Source of the DNA: Lysobacter gummosus
GTDB taxonomy: Bacteria; Pseudomonadota; Gammaproteobacteria; Xanthomonadales; Xanthomonadaceae
DNA length: 64,000 bases
Direction of reading: 5' to 3'
Assembly (NCBI RefSeq): GCF_001442805.1
Contig: NZ_CP011131.1
Coordinates: 5,084,001-5,148,000 of the forward strand
The position numbers and the translations under genes are program-made. Below the pieces are notes generated by a model. That model was not told the DNA's origin and ran no database searches. It worked only from the letters and a program-made list of their open reading frames with translations. Position 1 is the first letter of the stretch. Every line of letters starts with the position of its first letter. Shown here piece by piece: positions 7,237 through 16,223 of the stretch.

Positions 7237-9069
7237 CTAAGACTTAGCCTTAGCCTTCTTCTCCGCCGCCTTACCCCGACTCTCCTCGATAAACCGATCC
7301 ACCCGCTGCTCCAGCACCGGCAGCGGCACCGAGCCCAGCGCCAGGATCGCGTCGTGGAATGCGCGGATGTCGAAATCCTCTCCCAGCGCCTGCTCGGCCT
7401 TCGCGCGCGAACGCACGATGCTCATCTCGCCCAGGTAATACGACAACGCCTGCCCCGGCCAGCCGATGTAGCGATCGACTTCGGTTTCGATCTCGTGATC
7501 GCTCAACGCCGTGTTGTCGTGCAAGAACGCCTGCGCCTGCTCGCGCGTCCAGCCCAGGTGGTGGATACCGGTATCCACCACCAACCGGCTCGCGCGCCAC
7601 ATCTGATAAGTCAGATAACCGAAGTAGTCGTAGGGCGTGTCGTACATCCCCATCTCGATGCCGAGCTTCTCCGAGTACAAGGCCCAACCCTCGCCGTACG
7701 CCGAGATATAGGTGTAGCGACGGAAATCCGGCAGCCCTTCCTGCTCGGCCGCGAGCGAACCCTGCAGCGAATGGCCGGGCGAAGATTCGTGCAAGGTCAG
7801 CGCCGGCAGATTGAACAACGGACGCGAAGGCAGATCATAGGTGTTGAGCAGATACACATCGCGCCCGCCGCGGCCGGCGGTGTAGAACGGCGCCAGATCC
7901 GGCGGCACCGGACGGATCGCGAAACGCTGGCGCGGCAGCAGGCCGATGTAGTTGCCGATCTCGCCGTCCACGCGCTTGGCCAGCCACGACGCGCGCATCA
8001 TCAATTCGTCCGCGGTCTTGGGATAGAACTTCGGATCGGTGCGCAGGTAATGCAGGAATTCGGGGAAGCTGCCCTTGAATCCGGTCTTGACGATGGTCTC
8101 GTCCATCTGCGCGCGGATCTTGGCCACTTCCTCCACGCCGATCTGATGGATCTGCGCAGGGGTCAGGTCCAGCGTGGTGAACTCGCGGATCTTCGCCTGG
8201 TACAGCGCTTGGCCGCCGGGCATGGATTCGGCCGCCAGCGTGGTGCGCGCCTGCTTCATGTATTCGTTCTGCATGAACGCCAGCAGCTTGCGATACGCCG
8301 GCAGCACCGATTCGTCGATGGCCTTGGCCGCCTCGGCGCGCAGACGCGCCTGCTCGGCGGCGGGAATGTTCGCCGGCATCTGCTTGAACGGCGTGTACAG
8401 CAGATTGTCTTCGAGCTTGGCCTCGGCCACTTCCTTGATCGACACATCGCGCCCGGTCAGCGTCACCCGCGGCACGCTGAAACCGCGCTTGAGGCCGGCG
8501 CGCATGTTGCCGATCTGCTCGTCGAAGTAACGCGGAATATCGCGCAGCTGGCCGAGATAGCGCTGATAGCCGACGACATCGCGGATCGGCCGGCGCGCGG
8601 TGAAACCCAGGTTGGTCCAGAACGCGCTGTCGCTGTTGAACGGCATTTCCCACTGGCGCACGCGCTGATTGGCCAGCAGGCTCTGGATCTGCTGGCGGAA
8701 GACTTCGTAGTTGACCGGGTCTTCGCCGCTGAGCTGCGACTTGTCGATCGCCTCAAGCTCGGTCATCACCTGCGCCCAGTAACGTTCGCGCGCGGCCTGG
8801 CTGGCCGGATCGACCCGCGGCAGATGCGCGGCCGGCTGGCCCTGCACGTCTTCGTCGTCGCCGCCGGCGAACTGCGCCTGGCGCCATTTCCATTCGCGGG
8901 TGTACAGCGCCTTGAAGCGCTCGCCGGTCGCGTTGGTCGCGGCGCTGGCACTGATGGCGGCAGCGGCCGGTTCGGCGGCGAACGCCGGCGCCAGGCTCAG
9001 GCCGATCGACAGCGCGGCGGTCAGCGCGGCCAGGGGCGCGCGCACGGACAGGGAACGGTTCGAAATCAT
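7237..9069 (-). CDS. DUF885 family exported protein (putative zinc peptidase-like hydrolase)
   Basis: 610 residues with a clear signal peptide (cleavage near APAFAAEP). The family hallmark HESSPGH (His427, Glu428, His433) resembles an HExxH-type metal site and lies in the conserved LPALTLHE context; GEGWALYSEKLG (the usual third-ligand Glu region) follows. DUF885 proteins are large helical proteins related to metallopeptidases; their substrates are mostly unknown. The C-terminus is Lys/Ala-rich. It is convergent with the L,D-transpeptidase gene across the family B repeat and about 160 bp downstream, on the same strand, of the alpha/beta hydrolase gene. Confidence 0.85.
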   Translation of the reverse strand: MISNRSLSVRAPLAALTAALSIGLSLAPAFAAEPAAAAISASAATNATGERFKALYTREWKWRQAQFAGGDDEDVQGQPAAHLPRVDPASQAARERYWAQVMTELEAIDKSQLSGEDPVNYEVFRQQIQSLLANQRVRQWEMPFNSDSAFWTNLGFTARRPIRDVVGYQRYLGQLRDIPRYFDEQIGNMRAGLKRGFSVPRVTLTGRDVSIKEVAEAKLEDNLLYTPFKQMPANIPAAEQARLRAEAAKAIDESVLPAYRKLLAFMQNEYMKQARTTLAAESMPGGQALYQAKIREFTTLDLTPAQIHQIGVEEVAKIRAQMDETIVKTGFKGSFPEFLHYLRTDPKFYPKTADELMMRASWLAKRVDGEIGNYIGLLPRQRFAIRPVPPDLAPFYTAGRGGRDVYLLNTYDLPSRPLFNLPALTLHESSPGHSLQGSLAAEQEGLPDFRRYTYISAYGEGWALYSEKLGIEMGMYDTPYDYFGYLTYQMWRASRLVVDTGIHHLGWTREQAQAFLHDNTALSDHEIETEVDRYIGWPGQALSYYLGEMSIVRSRAKAEQALGEDFDIRAFHDAILALGSVPLPVLEQRVDRFIEESRGKAAEKKAKAKS

Positions 9070-9187
9070 CGCAAGGCTCGGATGGGTCGCGGACGGTGCC
9101 GGCCATCATGCGGCAAACCCCGGGCCGGGCCATGTGCCTGAAGTGTCTGCCGCCTGCTTCGCGCGGGTCGGTTCTTTGCCGCAAACC

Positions 9188-9217
9188 GCCTTTGCCGCGC
9201 GGCGGCGCGGCAAAGGC
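9188..9217 (-). terminator. GC-rich hairpin after the alpha/beta hydrolase gene
   Basis: Perfect 13-bp arms GCCTTTGCCGCGC and GCGCGGCAAAGGC with a 4-nt loop, 12 bp beyond the hydrolase stop codon on the minus strand. The stem is strong but is followed by only a short T-containing run, so it is a probable rather than certain intrinsic terminator. Confidence 0.6.
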
Positions 9218-9229
9218 GCCCAAGCCGGA

Positions 9230-10534
9230 TCAGGGAACCGGCTGGAAGTTCGGATAGGCCGGATGCGGCCGGTCGAACGCGCGCGTGGGCCGATGCTTGA
9301 GGTGCAGATCGAAAAACGCCCGCACATACGCGCGCGTACCCGCCACCGACTCGGCCGGCGGCACCGTGCCGTTGGCCGCCTCCAACAGACCGGGCGGCAA
9401 CGCATCGCCCAGTTGCGACAGGATCGGCGGGTAGTCGCTGAAGCTGAAATGCGCGCCGAGCCGCAGCTGCAGCTCGCGCTTCCAGCCGCGCTGGTTGCTC
9501 CAGAACTCGATCCACGAGCGGTCCTGGCCTTCTACCGGCACATGCGAATGGCCGCCGGCGCCCATCAACACGAACGGCTTGTCCAGGCCATAGCGCGCGG
9601 CCTTGATCGGACCGTAGGGCAGATCCTGCGGCGGGCCGTAGGTGGTCGACAGGCGTCCGTCGAAATCCATGCCGGCGTCGAAGCGGCGATCGAAGAACAT
9701 CGTCTCGGCGGCGGTGGTGCCGCCGTAGGAATGGCCATAGAAACCCACGCGCGACAGATCCAGGCCGCCGCGCCAGCCCGGCGGCAACGGCCGCTGCTCG
9801 GCATCGGGATTGCGGCCGTAATTCATCTGGCTCAACGCATCGAGGGTGAAGCGCGCATCGGCGATGCGGGTGTCGAGCCACATCTGCGTCGATTCCACGG
9901 TCTCGACCAGATTCACGCCCGGGGCGATGCGGCCGCCGGGAAAGGCGGCGAAGAAGGCTTCGTGTGTGTGCGTCATCGACGCGACCACATAGCCGTGGCT
10001 GGCCAGATCATCGACGCTGCTGCTGTAGATCTCGCGGAAATACTGCAGGCCCGGCGAAAACAGCACCACCGGCCAGCCGCCCGGCGTCGGCTTGAGCGCG
10101 GCGCCCCGCGTCGCCGGTCGCTGCGCGCCGGCCCAGTCCACCACGCCCGGCGCGAACCCGAGCAGCTCCACGGCGAAGCTGTCCATGGTCGCCGCCAACG
10201 CCGGTTCCATCCACGGCGCACGCGGGCCATGCGCGTTCGGCGCGATCGGATAGCTCACCGTGACCATCCATTCGCGCTTGCCGCCGACGAAGGGATCGGT
10301 GCGCGAGCGATCGACCAGATGCAGCTCGACCGTCCCGACGCGATACGGCCCGGTGGTCGGCGGCAACGCGAAGGACTTCGGCGGCGCGGCCGATGCGATG
10401 CCGGCGAACATGGCCGACAACAGCAGGCACAGGACGGCGAACCCGAACCGCCGCGCTCTTGCGCGGACCGTAGCGGCAAGCGGTATTGCGTTGAAATCTG
10501 CGCAACGGCGGGGTAACGATCTGAATCCGATCAT
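9230..10534 (-). CDS. Exported PAF-acetylhydrolase-like alpha/beta hydrolase
   Basis: 434 residues. AGGAGG lies 5 nt before the ATG at 10534, fixing the start. An unusually long basic n-region (R-rich to about residue 37) precedes a hydrophobic signal segment (FAVLCLLLSAMFAGIASA). The core is an alpha/beta hydrolase with nucleophile elbow GHSYGG, oxyanion region VVLFSPGLQ, a candidate acid in MDFDGR and a late His in GGHSHVP or LGAHFSF. The pattern fits platelet-activating-factor acetylhydrolase isoform II-type esterases/lipases. Substrate in the bacterium is unknown. A hairpin terminator follows; a family A repeat lies upstream. Confidence 0.8.
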   Translation of the reverse strand: MIGFRSLPRRCADFNAIPLAATVRARARRFGFAVLCLLLSAMFAGIASAAPPKSFALPPTTGPYRVGTVELHLVDRSRTDPFVGGKREWMVTVSYPIAPNAHGPRAPWMEPALAATMDSFAVELLGFAPGVVDWAGAQRPATRGAALKPTPGGWPVVLFSPGLQYFREIYSSSVDDLASHGYVVASMTHTHEAFFAAFPGGRIAPGVNLVETVESTQMWLDTRIADARFTLDALSQMNYGRNPDAEQRPLPPGWRGGLDLSRVGFYGHSYGGTTAAETMFFDRRFDAGMDFDGRLSTTYGPPQDLPYGPIKAARYGLDKPFVLMGAGGHSHVPVEGQDRSWIEFWSNQRGWKRELQLRLGAHFSFSDYPPILSQLGDALPPGLLEAANGTVPPAESVAGTRAYVRAFFDLHLKHRPTRAFDRPHPAYPNFQPVP

Positions 10535-10714
10535 GCCAACCTCCTGAGAGCGCGCGGCATCCGGCCGCGCGGCGGAGTGGTCATGCTGGCAAGGCGGCAA
10601 CGGCGCCGGCACGTGCCGAACGACACGAATGCGCGACGCAAACCTTGATCGGTCGCGCATATGCACAAACTGATGCTTCGAGGCGACGCCGGATCACAGC
10701 CGATGTTGCCAGGT

Positions 10715-10806
10715 TTGTTGTGGGAGGGAGCTTCAGCCCCGATGTTTTTCGATCCGACATCGCGATCTGAGACAAAAGCATCGGGGCTGAAGCCCCTCCC
10801 ACAACA
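10715..10806. repeat. Intergenic hairpin repeat, family A copy 3 (paired)
   Basis: TTGTTGTGGGAGGGAGCTTC plus AGCCCCGATG is mirrored about 40 bp later by CATCGGGGCTGAAGCCCCTC plus CCACAACA. It lies in the 328-bp gap between the M24 peptidase end and the hydrolase start; apart from it I see nothing recognisable in that gap. Confidence 0.8.
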
Positions 10807-10862
10807 GATTTCACTGCTTTCTCTACCTACGAGGTTGCGTCAGTACCGCAACCGCAACGCAC

Positions 10863-12077
10863 TCAATCCGCGAACGGCCGGTCGATCGCCACCGACGGCG
10901 GCGTGAACCACGCCGCGCCGCCGTCGGTGACGTAGAAATGATCCTCCAGGCGCACGCCGAACTGCTGCGGCACCACGATCATCGGCTCGTTCGAGCAGCA
11001 ATTGCCGCTGTCCAATCCGAGCTGGTTTCCGCGCACCAGATACGGCGCTTCGTGCACGCTCATGCCGCAGCCATGACCGGTGCGATGCGGCAAGCCGGGC
11101 AGCAGATAGTCCGGCCCCAGCCCGCCGCGTTCGAGCACCTCGCGCGCGGCACTATCGACCGCTTCGCCGCTGACGCCCGGACGCACCGCGTCGAACGCGG
11201 CTTTCTGCGCCGCCAGTTCCAGGTCCCAGATGCGCGTCTGCGCGTCGCTGGCGCGGCCGCAGATGTAGGTGCGGGTGATGTCGGACTGATAGCCCTGCAC
11301 CGAGCAACCGGTGTCGACCAACACCAGTTCGCCTTCGCGCAGCGTCTGCTCGCCGGGAATGCCGTGCGGATACGCGGTGGCCTCGCCGAACTGGACGATG
11401 CAAAAGGTCGAGCCGTTGTCGGCGCCGAGCGCGCGATGGGCTTCATCGATGAAGCGGCGCAACACACCGGTGGTGACGCCCTCCTCGGCCAGCCCGGCGG
11501 CCAGACGATGCACGTGCAAGGTCATCGCCATGGCCTGCTTCATCAACGCCAGCTCCGCCGCCGATTTGCGCGCGCGGCAGCCATCGACGATCGCACTGGC
11601 GTCGCTCAGGTCCAGCGCCGGCGCGGCCGCGCGCAGGCCGGTGAAGATCGCGAACGCCGCGTCCGGGTCCAGCGCCAGCCGGCTGGCGCCGCGCGCGCGC
11701 AGGGTGTCGATCACCAATGCGCAGGGATCTTCGTGTTCCTCCCACAGCCGCGTTTGGCTGGGAATGTTCACTACATGCGACAGCGAACCGGCCTCGAACG
11801 CCGGGCAGATCAGCGCCGGGTCGCCGTCCAGGGTCAGCAGCATCGCCACCAGGCGCTCGCTCGCGCGCCACGGCACGCCGGTGAAATAGCGCAGCGACGT
11901 GCCGGCGGTGATCAGCAGCGCGTCGCGTCCGGCCGCGCGCATGCATTCGCGCGCGCGTTCGATCCGGCGCTGGTACTCGGCCGCGTCGATCGCGGCGGCA
12001 CGCTCGTGCCACGGCGCCAGTTGCGCGCGCGCCTGTTCCAGGCTCAAGCCGCCGATCTGGCGGGTGGAATAGTTCAT
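10863..12077 (-). CDS. M24 family peptidase (Xaa-Pro aminopeptidase/prolidase-like)
   Basis: 404 residues. The N-terminal creatinase-like domain (to about residue 170) is followed by a pita-bread domain with the expected dinuclear metal ligands: Asp in VDTGCS, Asp in QSDITRTY, His in RTGHGCGMSVHE, Glu in SNEPMIVV and Glu in VRLEDHF. Such enzymes release N-terminal residues ahead of proline or split X-Pro dipeptides. Its ATG overlaps the stop of the upstream dehydrogenase (ATGA), so it is translationally coupled to the hydroxyproline operon; a role on hydroxyproline-containing peptides is a reasonable inference. No signal peptide, so cytoplasmic. Confidence 0.85.
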   Translation of the reverse strand: MNYSTRQIGGLSLEQARAQLAPWHERAAAIDAAEYQRRIERARECMRAAGRDALLITAGTSLRYFTGVPWRASERLVAMLLTLDGDPALICPAFEAGSLSHVVNIPSQTRLWEEHEDPCALVIDTLRARGASRLALDPDAAFAIFTGLRAAAPALDLSDASAIVDGCRARKSAAELALMKQAMAMTLHVHRLAAGLAEEGVTTGVLRRFIDEAHRALGADNGSTFCIVQFGEATAYPHGIPGEQTLREGELVLVDTGCSVQGYQSDITRTYICGRASDAQTRIWDLELAAQKAAFDAVRPGVSGEAVDSAAREVLERGGLGPDYLLPGLPHRTGHGCGMSVHEAPYLVRGNQLGLDSGNCCSNEPMIVVPQQFGVRLEDHFYVTDGGAAWFTPPSVAIDRPFAD

Positions 12078-13663
12078 GGTTTCGCTCCGATATCGTCTGT
12101 CGTCCAACGCCCGTCGATGCAACGCGCGATTCCGCCGGGATTGCGGTCGCGCAGTTCCGCCGGCAGCAAACTTTCTTCGATCTGATCGTAACAATGCAAC
12201 GCGGCGAAACGGCGAATCGCCGCCGGCAGGCCGACCGAAGTGAAACCCGGATGGCCGGTGCTCGGGTACGGCCCGCCGTGGTTCATCGCCGCGCTCACCG
12301 CCACGCCGGTCGGCATGCGGTTGCCGATCAGGCGGCCGACCCGCGGTCGCAGTTGCGCGGCCAGCGCGCCTTGCACATAGGCGTCGTCGGCCGCGGCGTA
12401 GATCGTCGCGGTCAGATTGCCTTCCAGCGCGCGCGCGATCGCGATCGTGTCGTGGTAGTCGTCGCGCGTGCGCACGATCAGGCTGGCCGGCCCGAACACT
12501 TCGCCGCGCAAGCGCGCGTCGGCGATGAACTGCTCCGCATCGACCGACCACAGCGTCGGCCGCACCCGATAGCCTTCGCCGCTGGCCGCCTCGCCACCGC
12601 CGATCAGTGTCGCGCCGGCTTCGCGCCAGCGCGCCGATGCGGCCTGATAGTGATCGCGTCCGCCTTGCGAGAACAACACGCCCTCTCCCGCCTGCGCGAA
12701 CAAGGCCGCCGCCGCTTCGACGAAGGCATCGCCGTGCGCGCTGCGCGGCACCACTACCACGCCGGGGTTGGTGCAGAACTGGCCGGCGCCCATCGTGCAC
12801 GAGGCGAAGAACTCCTGCGCGAGCGCCGCGCCGCGCTCGCGCAAGGCGCCGTCGAGCATGAACACCGGGTTGATGCTCGACAGTTCCAGATACGCCGGCA
12901 CCCCCGCCGCATCGGCGGCCGCTTTCAGCGCCAGACCGGCGTTGCGGCTGCCGGTGAACGCCAGCGCGCCCAGCCGCGCATCGCCGGCCAGACTCAGGCC
13001 GAGCGCGGGATCGAGGTGATACAGCACCTGCAGCGCCGTCGCCGGCAGACCGGCTTCGACTAGCGCGCGATGCGCCAGTTCGGCCAGACGCTGACTGGTC
13101 GCCGGATGCGAGGGATGGACCTTGGCGATCACCGGATTGCGCGCAGCGATCGCCGAGGCGAAGTCGCTGCCGGCCACCGCATTGAAGGCGAACGGGAAAT
13201 TGTTCGGTCCGAAGATCAGCACCGGTTTGTGCAACGGCGCCAGATGCGAACGCAGGCCGGCGGCGGTGTCGATGACCGGCTGCGTCCACGAGCGCTCGCG
13301 CACCGCGCGCGCGGCCTGACGCAACTGGCCGGTGGTGCGCGGCAGCTCCACCTTGGCCAATCGCGGCTCGATAGCGAGCGCGGTTTCCAGATGCGCCAAC
13401 GCGACCAGGTCCGGCGCGTCGTGCTCGATGCCCAATGCATAGGCATCGAAGAAATCCGCGATGCGCTCGGGTTCGCACGCCGCCAACTGATCGGCGGCCG
13501 CGCTGGCCGATGCCAGCGCGGCCTCGACATCGCGCGCGCCGCTGATCGGAAACGCCGGGCCGAACGCGACCGCGCGGGTCGGATCGAAGGCGCGGAATTC
13601 GCCGCCCGAGTCGCGCGAGGCCTGCCAGCGGCCTTCGATCAATACCGGTTCGCGCGCGCCCAT
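12074..13663 (-). CDS. Alpha-ketoglutarate semialdehyde (2,5-dioxovalerate) dehydrogenase
   Basis: 529 residues, the length of the AraE/KGSADH branch of the aldehyde dehydrogenases. Key motifs: FGPNNFPFAFN (cofactor and oxyanion region), FTGSRNAG (nucleotide binding), LELSS with the general-base Glu, and catalytic Cys297 in GQFCTNPG. In hydroxyproline catabolism it oxidises 2,5-dioxopentanoate to 2-oxoglutarate. It starts 1 nt after the deaminase stop and overlaps the M24 gene by 4 nt. The branch also serves in pentose and glucarate pathways, but the operon makes the hydroxyproline role the best reading. Confidence 0.9.
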   Translation of the reverse strand: MGAREPVLIEGRWQASRDSGGEFRAFDPTRAVAFGPAFPISGARDVEAALASASAAADQLAACEPERIADFFDAYALGIEHDAPDLVALAHLETALAIEPRLAKVELPRTTGQLRQAARAVRERSWTQPVIDTAAGLRSHLAPLHKPVLIFGPNNFPFAFNAVAGSDFASAIAARNPVIAKVHPSHPATSQRLAELAHRALVEAGLPATALQVLYHLDPALGLSLAGDARLGALAFTGSRNAGLALKAAADAAGVPAYLELSSINPVFMLDGALRERGAALAQEFFASCTMGAGQFCTNPGVVVVPRSAHGDAFVEAAAALFAQAGEGVLFSQGGRDHYQAASARWREAGATLIGGGEAASGEGYRVRPTLWSVDAEQFIADARLRGEVFGPASLIVRTRDDYHDTIAIARALEGNLTATIYAAADDAYVQGALAAQLRPRVGRLIGNRMPTGVAVSAAMNHGGPYPSTGHPGFTSVGLPAAIRRFAALHCYDQIEESLLPAELRDRNPGGIARCIDGRWTTDDIGAKP

Positions 13664-13664
13664 G

Positions 13665-14570
13665 TCAGCGGCCCGGACGCTGCGCGTTGGCGCGTTCGAT
13701 CACCGCCAGCGCCGCTTCGCGCTCGCCGCCCTGCAAGGTCAGGCGCGGCGCGCGCACGTGCTCGCTGCCCAGGTCTACCTGCGCCTGCACCAGCTTGATC
13801 AGCTGCACGAACTTGGGCACGGTGTCCAGGCGCAGCAGCGGCAGGAACCACGCGTACAGCTCGGCCGCGGCCGGCGCGCCGCCGTCGCGGGCGAGTTCGA
13901 ACAAACGCACCGACTCGGCCGGATAGGCGTTGACCAGTCCGGCGATCCAGCCGGTGGCGCCCATCGCGACGCCTTCGACGATGGCGTCGTCCATGCCGAC
14001 CAGCAGGTCCAGGCGCTCGCCGAGCAAGGCGCGGATCGCGGCGAAGCGGCGCACGTCGGCGGAGGATTCCTTGACCGCCTGCAGATTGGCGTGCTCGCCG
14101 GCGAGTTCGGCGATCTGTTCCGGCACGAAGTCGGTCTTGTACGCCACCGGGTTGTTGTAGAGCATGCACGGCAGCGACGTCGCGGCGATCACCGCGCTCA
14201 CGTGCGCCTTCATCTCGCGCCAGTCGGTGGAATACACGTACGGCGGCAGCACCATCAGGCCGGCGCAGCCGATCTTTTCCGCTTCCTGGGCCAGACGCAC
14301 CGCTTCGGCGGTGGACAGCGCGGCGATGCCCGGAATCACCGGCGCGCGGCCTTTCAGCGCGGCGACCAGCGTGCGCAGGATCGCCAGCTTGTCCTCGAAG
14401 CTCAGCGTCGCCGCTTCGCCGAGCGAGCCGAGCGGGACGATGCCGATGCAGCCGGCGTCGATCAGGGTGTTGGCGTGGCGGGCCAGGAACTCGTGATCGA
14501 TCGATCCGTCGGCGTGGAACGGCGTGGTGATGGCGGGAACGACGCCGCGCCAGAATGAAGCATTGCTCAT
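13665..14570 (-). CDS. Delta1-pyrroline-4-hydroxy-2-carboxylate deaminase (DapA/NAL superfamily)
   Basis: 301 residues, a complete dihydrodipicolinate-synthase-type barrel. It has the pyruvyl-carboxylate motif GSLGEAATLS, Tyr in LPPYVYS and the Schiff-base Lys167 in LQAVKESS. In hydroxyproline operons this family member opens and deaminates pyrroline-4-hydroxy-2-carboxylate to alpha-ketoglutarate semialdehyde. Start at 14570 is backed by AAGGA about 9 nt upstream; an open extension upstream lacks support. It is followed directly by the semialdehyde dehydrogenase, which consumes its product. Confidence 0.9.
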   Translation of the reverse strand: MSNASFWRGVVPAITTPFHADGSIDHEFLARHANTLIDAGCIGIVPLGSLGEAATLSFEDKLAILRTLVAALKGRAPVIPGIAALSTAEAVRLAQEAEKIGCAGLMVLPPYVYSTDWREMKAHVSAVIAATSLPCMLYNNPVAYKTDFVPEQIAELAGEHANLQAVKESSADVRRFAAIRALLGERLDLLVGMDDAIVEGVAMGATGWIAGLVNAYPAESVRLFELARDGGAPAAAELYAWFLPLLRLDTVPKFVQLIKLVQAQVDLGSEHVRAPRLTLQGGEREAALAVIERANAQRPGR

Positions 14571-14647
14571 GGGACAGATCCTTGGGTTCGGTGTTGGGGC
14601 GTTGCGATGAGGATTGGAGCTGTGTGATTCGGATTGGAAGGCCGCGC

Positions 14648-15982
14648 TCAGCGCGGTGGCGCCGTCGCGTCCTGCGCCGGATAAGAAAGCCCGGCCAGAC
14701 TGGCCAGCCGGGTTGGGAAAACCGGCGGTCGCGCGCCGTGCGCGGGCGCTGCCGGGGTCGATGCAATCGTTGCCGCACTGGGTGCGAAGCCGCGCAACTC
14801 GGTCAGCGCCGCGCCGCAGATGCGGCCCTGGCAACTGCCCATGCCGCAGCGGGTGGCGAGCTTGGCCGCGCGCCAGTCGGCGTGTTCGTCGAGCTGGCCC
14901 AGGCGCACGTCTTCGCAGCGGCAGATCACGGTCTGCGCCGTCGCCGCCTGGCGCACTTGCGCGCGCAGCGCGAAATGACGCGGCAGCAGATCGGCGAAGG
15001 CGCGCGCATGTTCGCGGCGCGCGCGCAAGGCGCGTGCGGCGTCGAGCGCGCCGGCCGCCGCGTGGCCGGCCATTTCGCCTTCGATCCGCGCCGCATCCAC
15101 GCCGCCGATGCCGCAGGCTTCGCCGGCGGCGTAGATGCCGGCGACGCTGGTGGCCAGATCGTCATCGACGCGCACGCGCGCATGCGCACTGCCGGTATCG
15201 AGCGCGCAGCCCAGCTGCGCGGCCAGTTCGGTGTTGGGCACCAGCCCGTAGCCGACCGCCAGATGATCGACGGCGATGCGACGGCGGCCGCGCGGCGTTT
15301 CCAGTTCGACTTCGCGCACGCGACCGTCGCCGTGCGCGGCGCAGACCCAGCTGGCGCCGCGATACGGCACGCCGGCCAGCCGCGCGCGCAGCGCCGCGGC
15401 CTGCGCGAGTTTGTCCGGCCAGCGCCACAGCCGCGCCGCGAACCGCGTCAGTTCGGCGGCCGGCGCCTGCTCGTGGATGCCGACCACTTTCGCGCCGTGA
15501 GCGCGCGCGGTCGCCGCCGCGGCCAGCAGCAACGGCCCGCTGCCGGCGATCAACACGCGCTGGCCGGCGATCGGCCAGCCTTGCTTGACCAGCGCCTGCA
15601 ATCCGCCCGCGCCGGTCACGCCGGGCAAGGTCCAGCCGGGAAACGGCAACAGCAGTTCGCGCGCACCGGTCGCCAGCACCAGGGCGCGATAACTCAACTC
15701 GCGCGCCAGTCCGGCTTCTTCGATCAGTACCTGTCCAGGGGATGCGGCGACCACTTGCGCCTGGCCGAGCCAGCGCAGGTTGGCGCGCGCCTGCAGCGCC
15801 TGGAATTTCTTCCGCGCCGGCGAGGCTTCGGGCCTGCGCACGTCCTGGCGCCAGACCTGGCCGCCGGCCCGCGCCTGCATATCCACCAGCACCACGTCCA
15901 CGCCGTGCGTAGCGGCCGCGCGCGCCGCCGCCAGTCCGGCCGGGCCGGCGCCGATCACCAGCACATCGCAGACCTCAGTCAT
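14648..15982 (-). CDS. D-hydroxyproline dehydrogenase, FAD/NAD(P)-binding subunit with BFD-type cysteines
   Basis: 444 residues. N-terminal Rossmann motif VLVIGAGPAGLAAARAA, second dinucleotide motif VLIAGSGPLLLAAA and ATG box LVLATGARELL. The C-terminal segment CRCEDV...CGMGSCQGRICG is a four-cysteine [2Fe-2S] (BFD-like) domain. This is the alpha-type subunit of heteromeric amino acid dehydrogenases (HcnB/opine-oxidase A family). It overlaps the small 2Fe-2S gene by 8 nt and lies with the DAO-type subunit, the arrangement of heteromeric D-hydroxyproline dehydrogenases. A 77-bp gap separates it from the deaminase gene. Confidence 0.88.
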   Translation of the reverse strand: MTEVCDVLVIGAGPAGLAAARAAATHGVDVVLVDMQARAGGQVWRQDVRRPEASPARKKFQALQARANLRWLGQAQVVAASPGQVLIEEAGLARELSYRALVLATGARELLLPFPGWTLPGVTGAGGLQALVKQGWPIAGQRVLIAGSGPLLLAAAATARAHGAKVVGIHEQAPAAELTRFAARLWRWPDKLAQAAALRARLAGVPYRGASWVCAAHGDGRVREVELETPRGRRRIAVDHLAVGYGLVPNTELAAQLGCALDTGSAHARVRVDDDLATSVAGIYAAGEACGIGGVDAARIEGEMAGHAAAGALDAARALRARREHARAFADLLPRHFALRAQVRQAATAQTVICRCEDVRLGQLDEHADWRAAKLATRCGMGSCQGRICGAALTELRGFAPSAATIASTPAAPAHGARPPVFPTRLASLAGLSYPAQDATAPPR

Positions 15983-16223
15983 CGCAGTGCACCTGCATGC
16001 CTTCGCGGGCGGGCGTCATGCACGCGCGCTGGTGGGCGACGCCGTCGATGCTGACCCGGCATTCGAAACACACGCCCATCCCGCACAGCGGCGCGCGCGG
16101 CTCGCCTTCGCGCGAACGCCGGAAGCGCAGCGACGCCAGCGCCACCGCCGCGGCGACGTTGGCGCCGGCGGGGACTTCCACCGCGACGCCGTCGATGAGC
16201 AAGCGCACCGGCACGGATTTCAT
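15975..16223 (-). CDS. Small [2Fe-2S] subunit of D-hydroxyproline dehydrogenase
   Basis: 82 residues. Plant-type ferredoxin fold with cysteines in PLCGMGVCFEC and QRACMTP, typical of the gamma subunit (HcnA/SoxX-like) that links the two flavoproteins. Its ATG overlaps the stop of the upstream flavoprotein gene by 4 nt and its 3' end overlaps the next by 8 nt, so the three subunits are tightly coupled. The first Cys of the usual four-Cys set is arranged as CxxxxCxxC plus a distal Cys, as expected. Confidence 0.87.
   Translation of the reverse strand: MKSVPVRLLIDGVAVEVPAGANVAAAVALASLRFRRSREGEPRAPLCGMGVCFECRVSIDGVAHQRACMTPAREGMQVHCDD

Noticed and set aside
12074..13663. Aldehyde dehydrogenase considered as a pentose or glucarate pathway enzyme
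   Set aside because: Tight coupling to deaminase and hydroxyproline dehydrogenase genes makes the hydroxyproline role far more likely.
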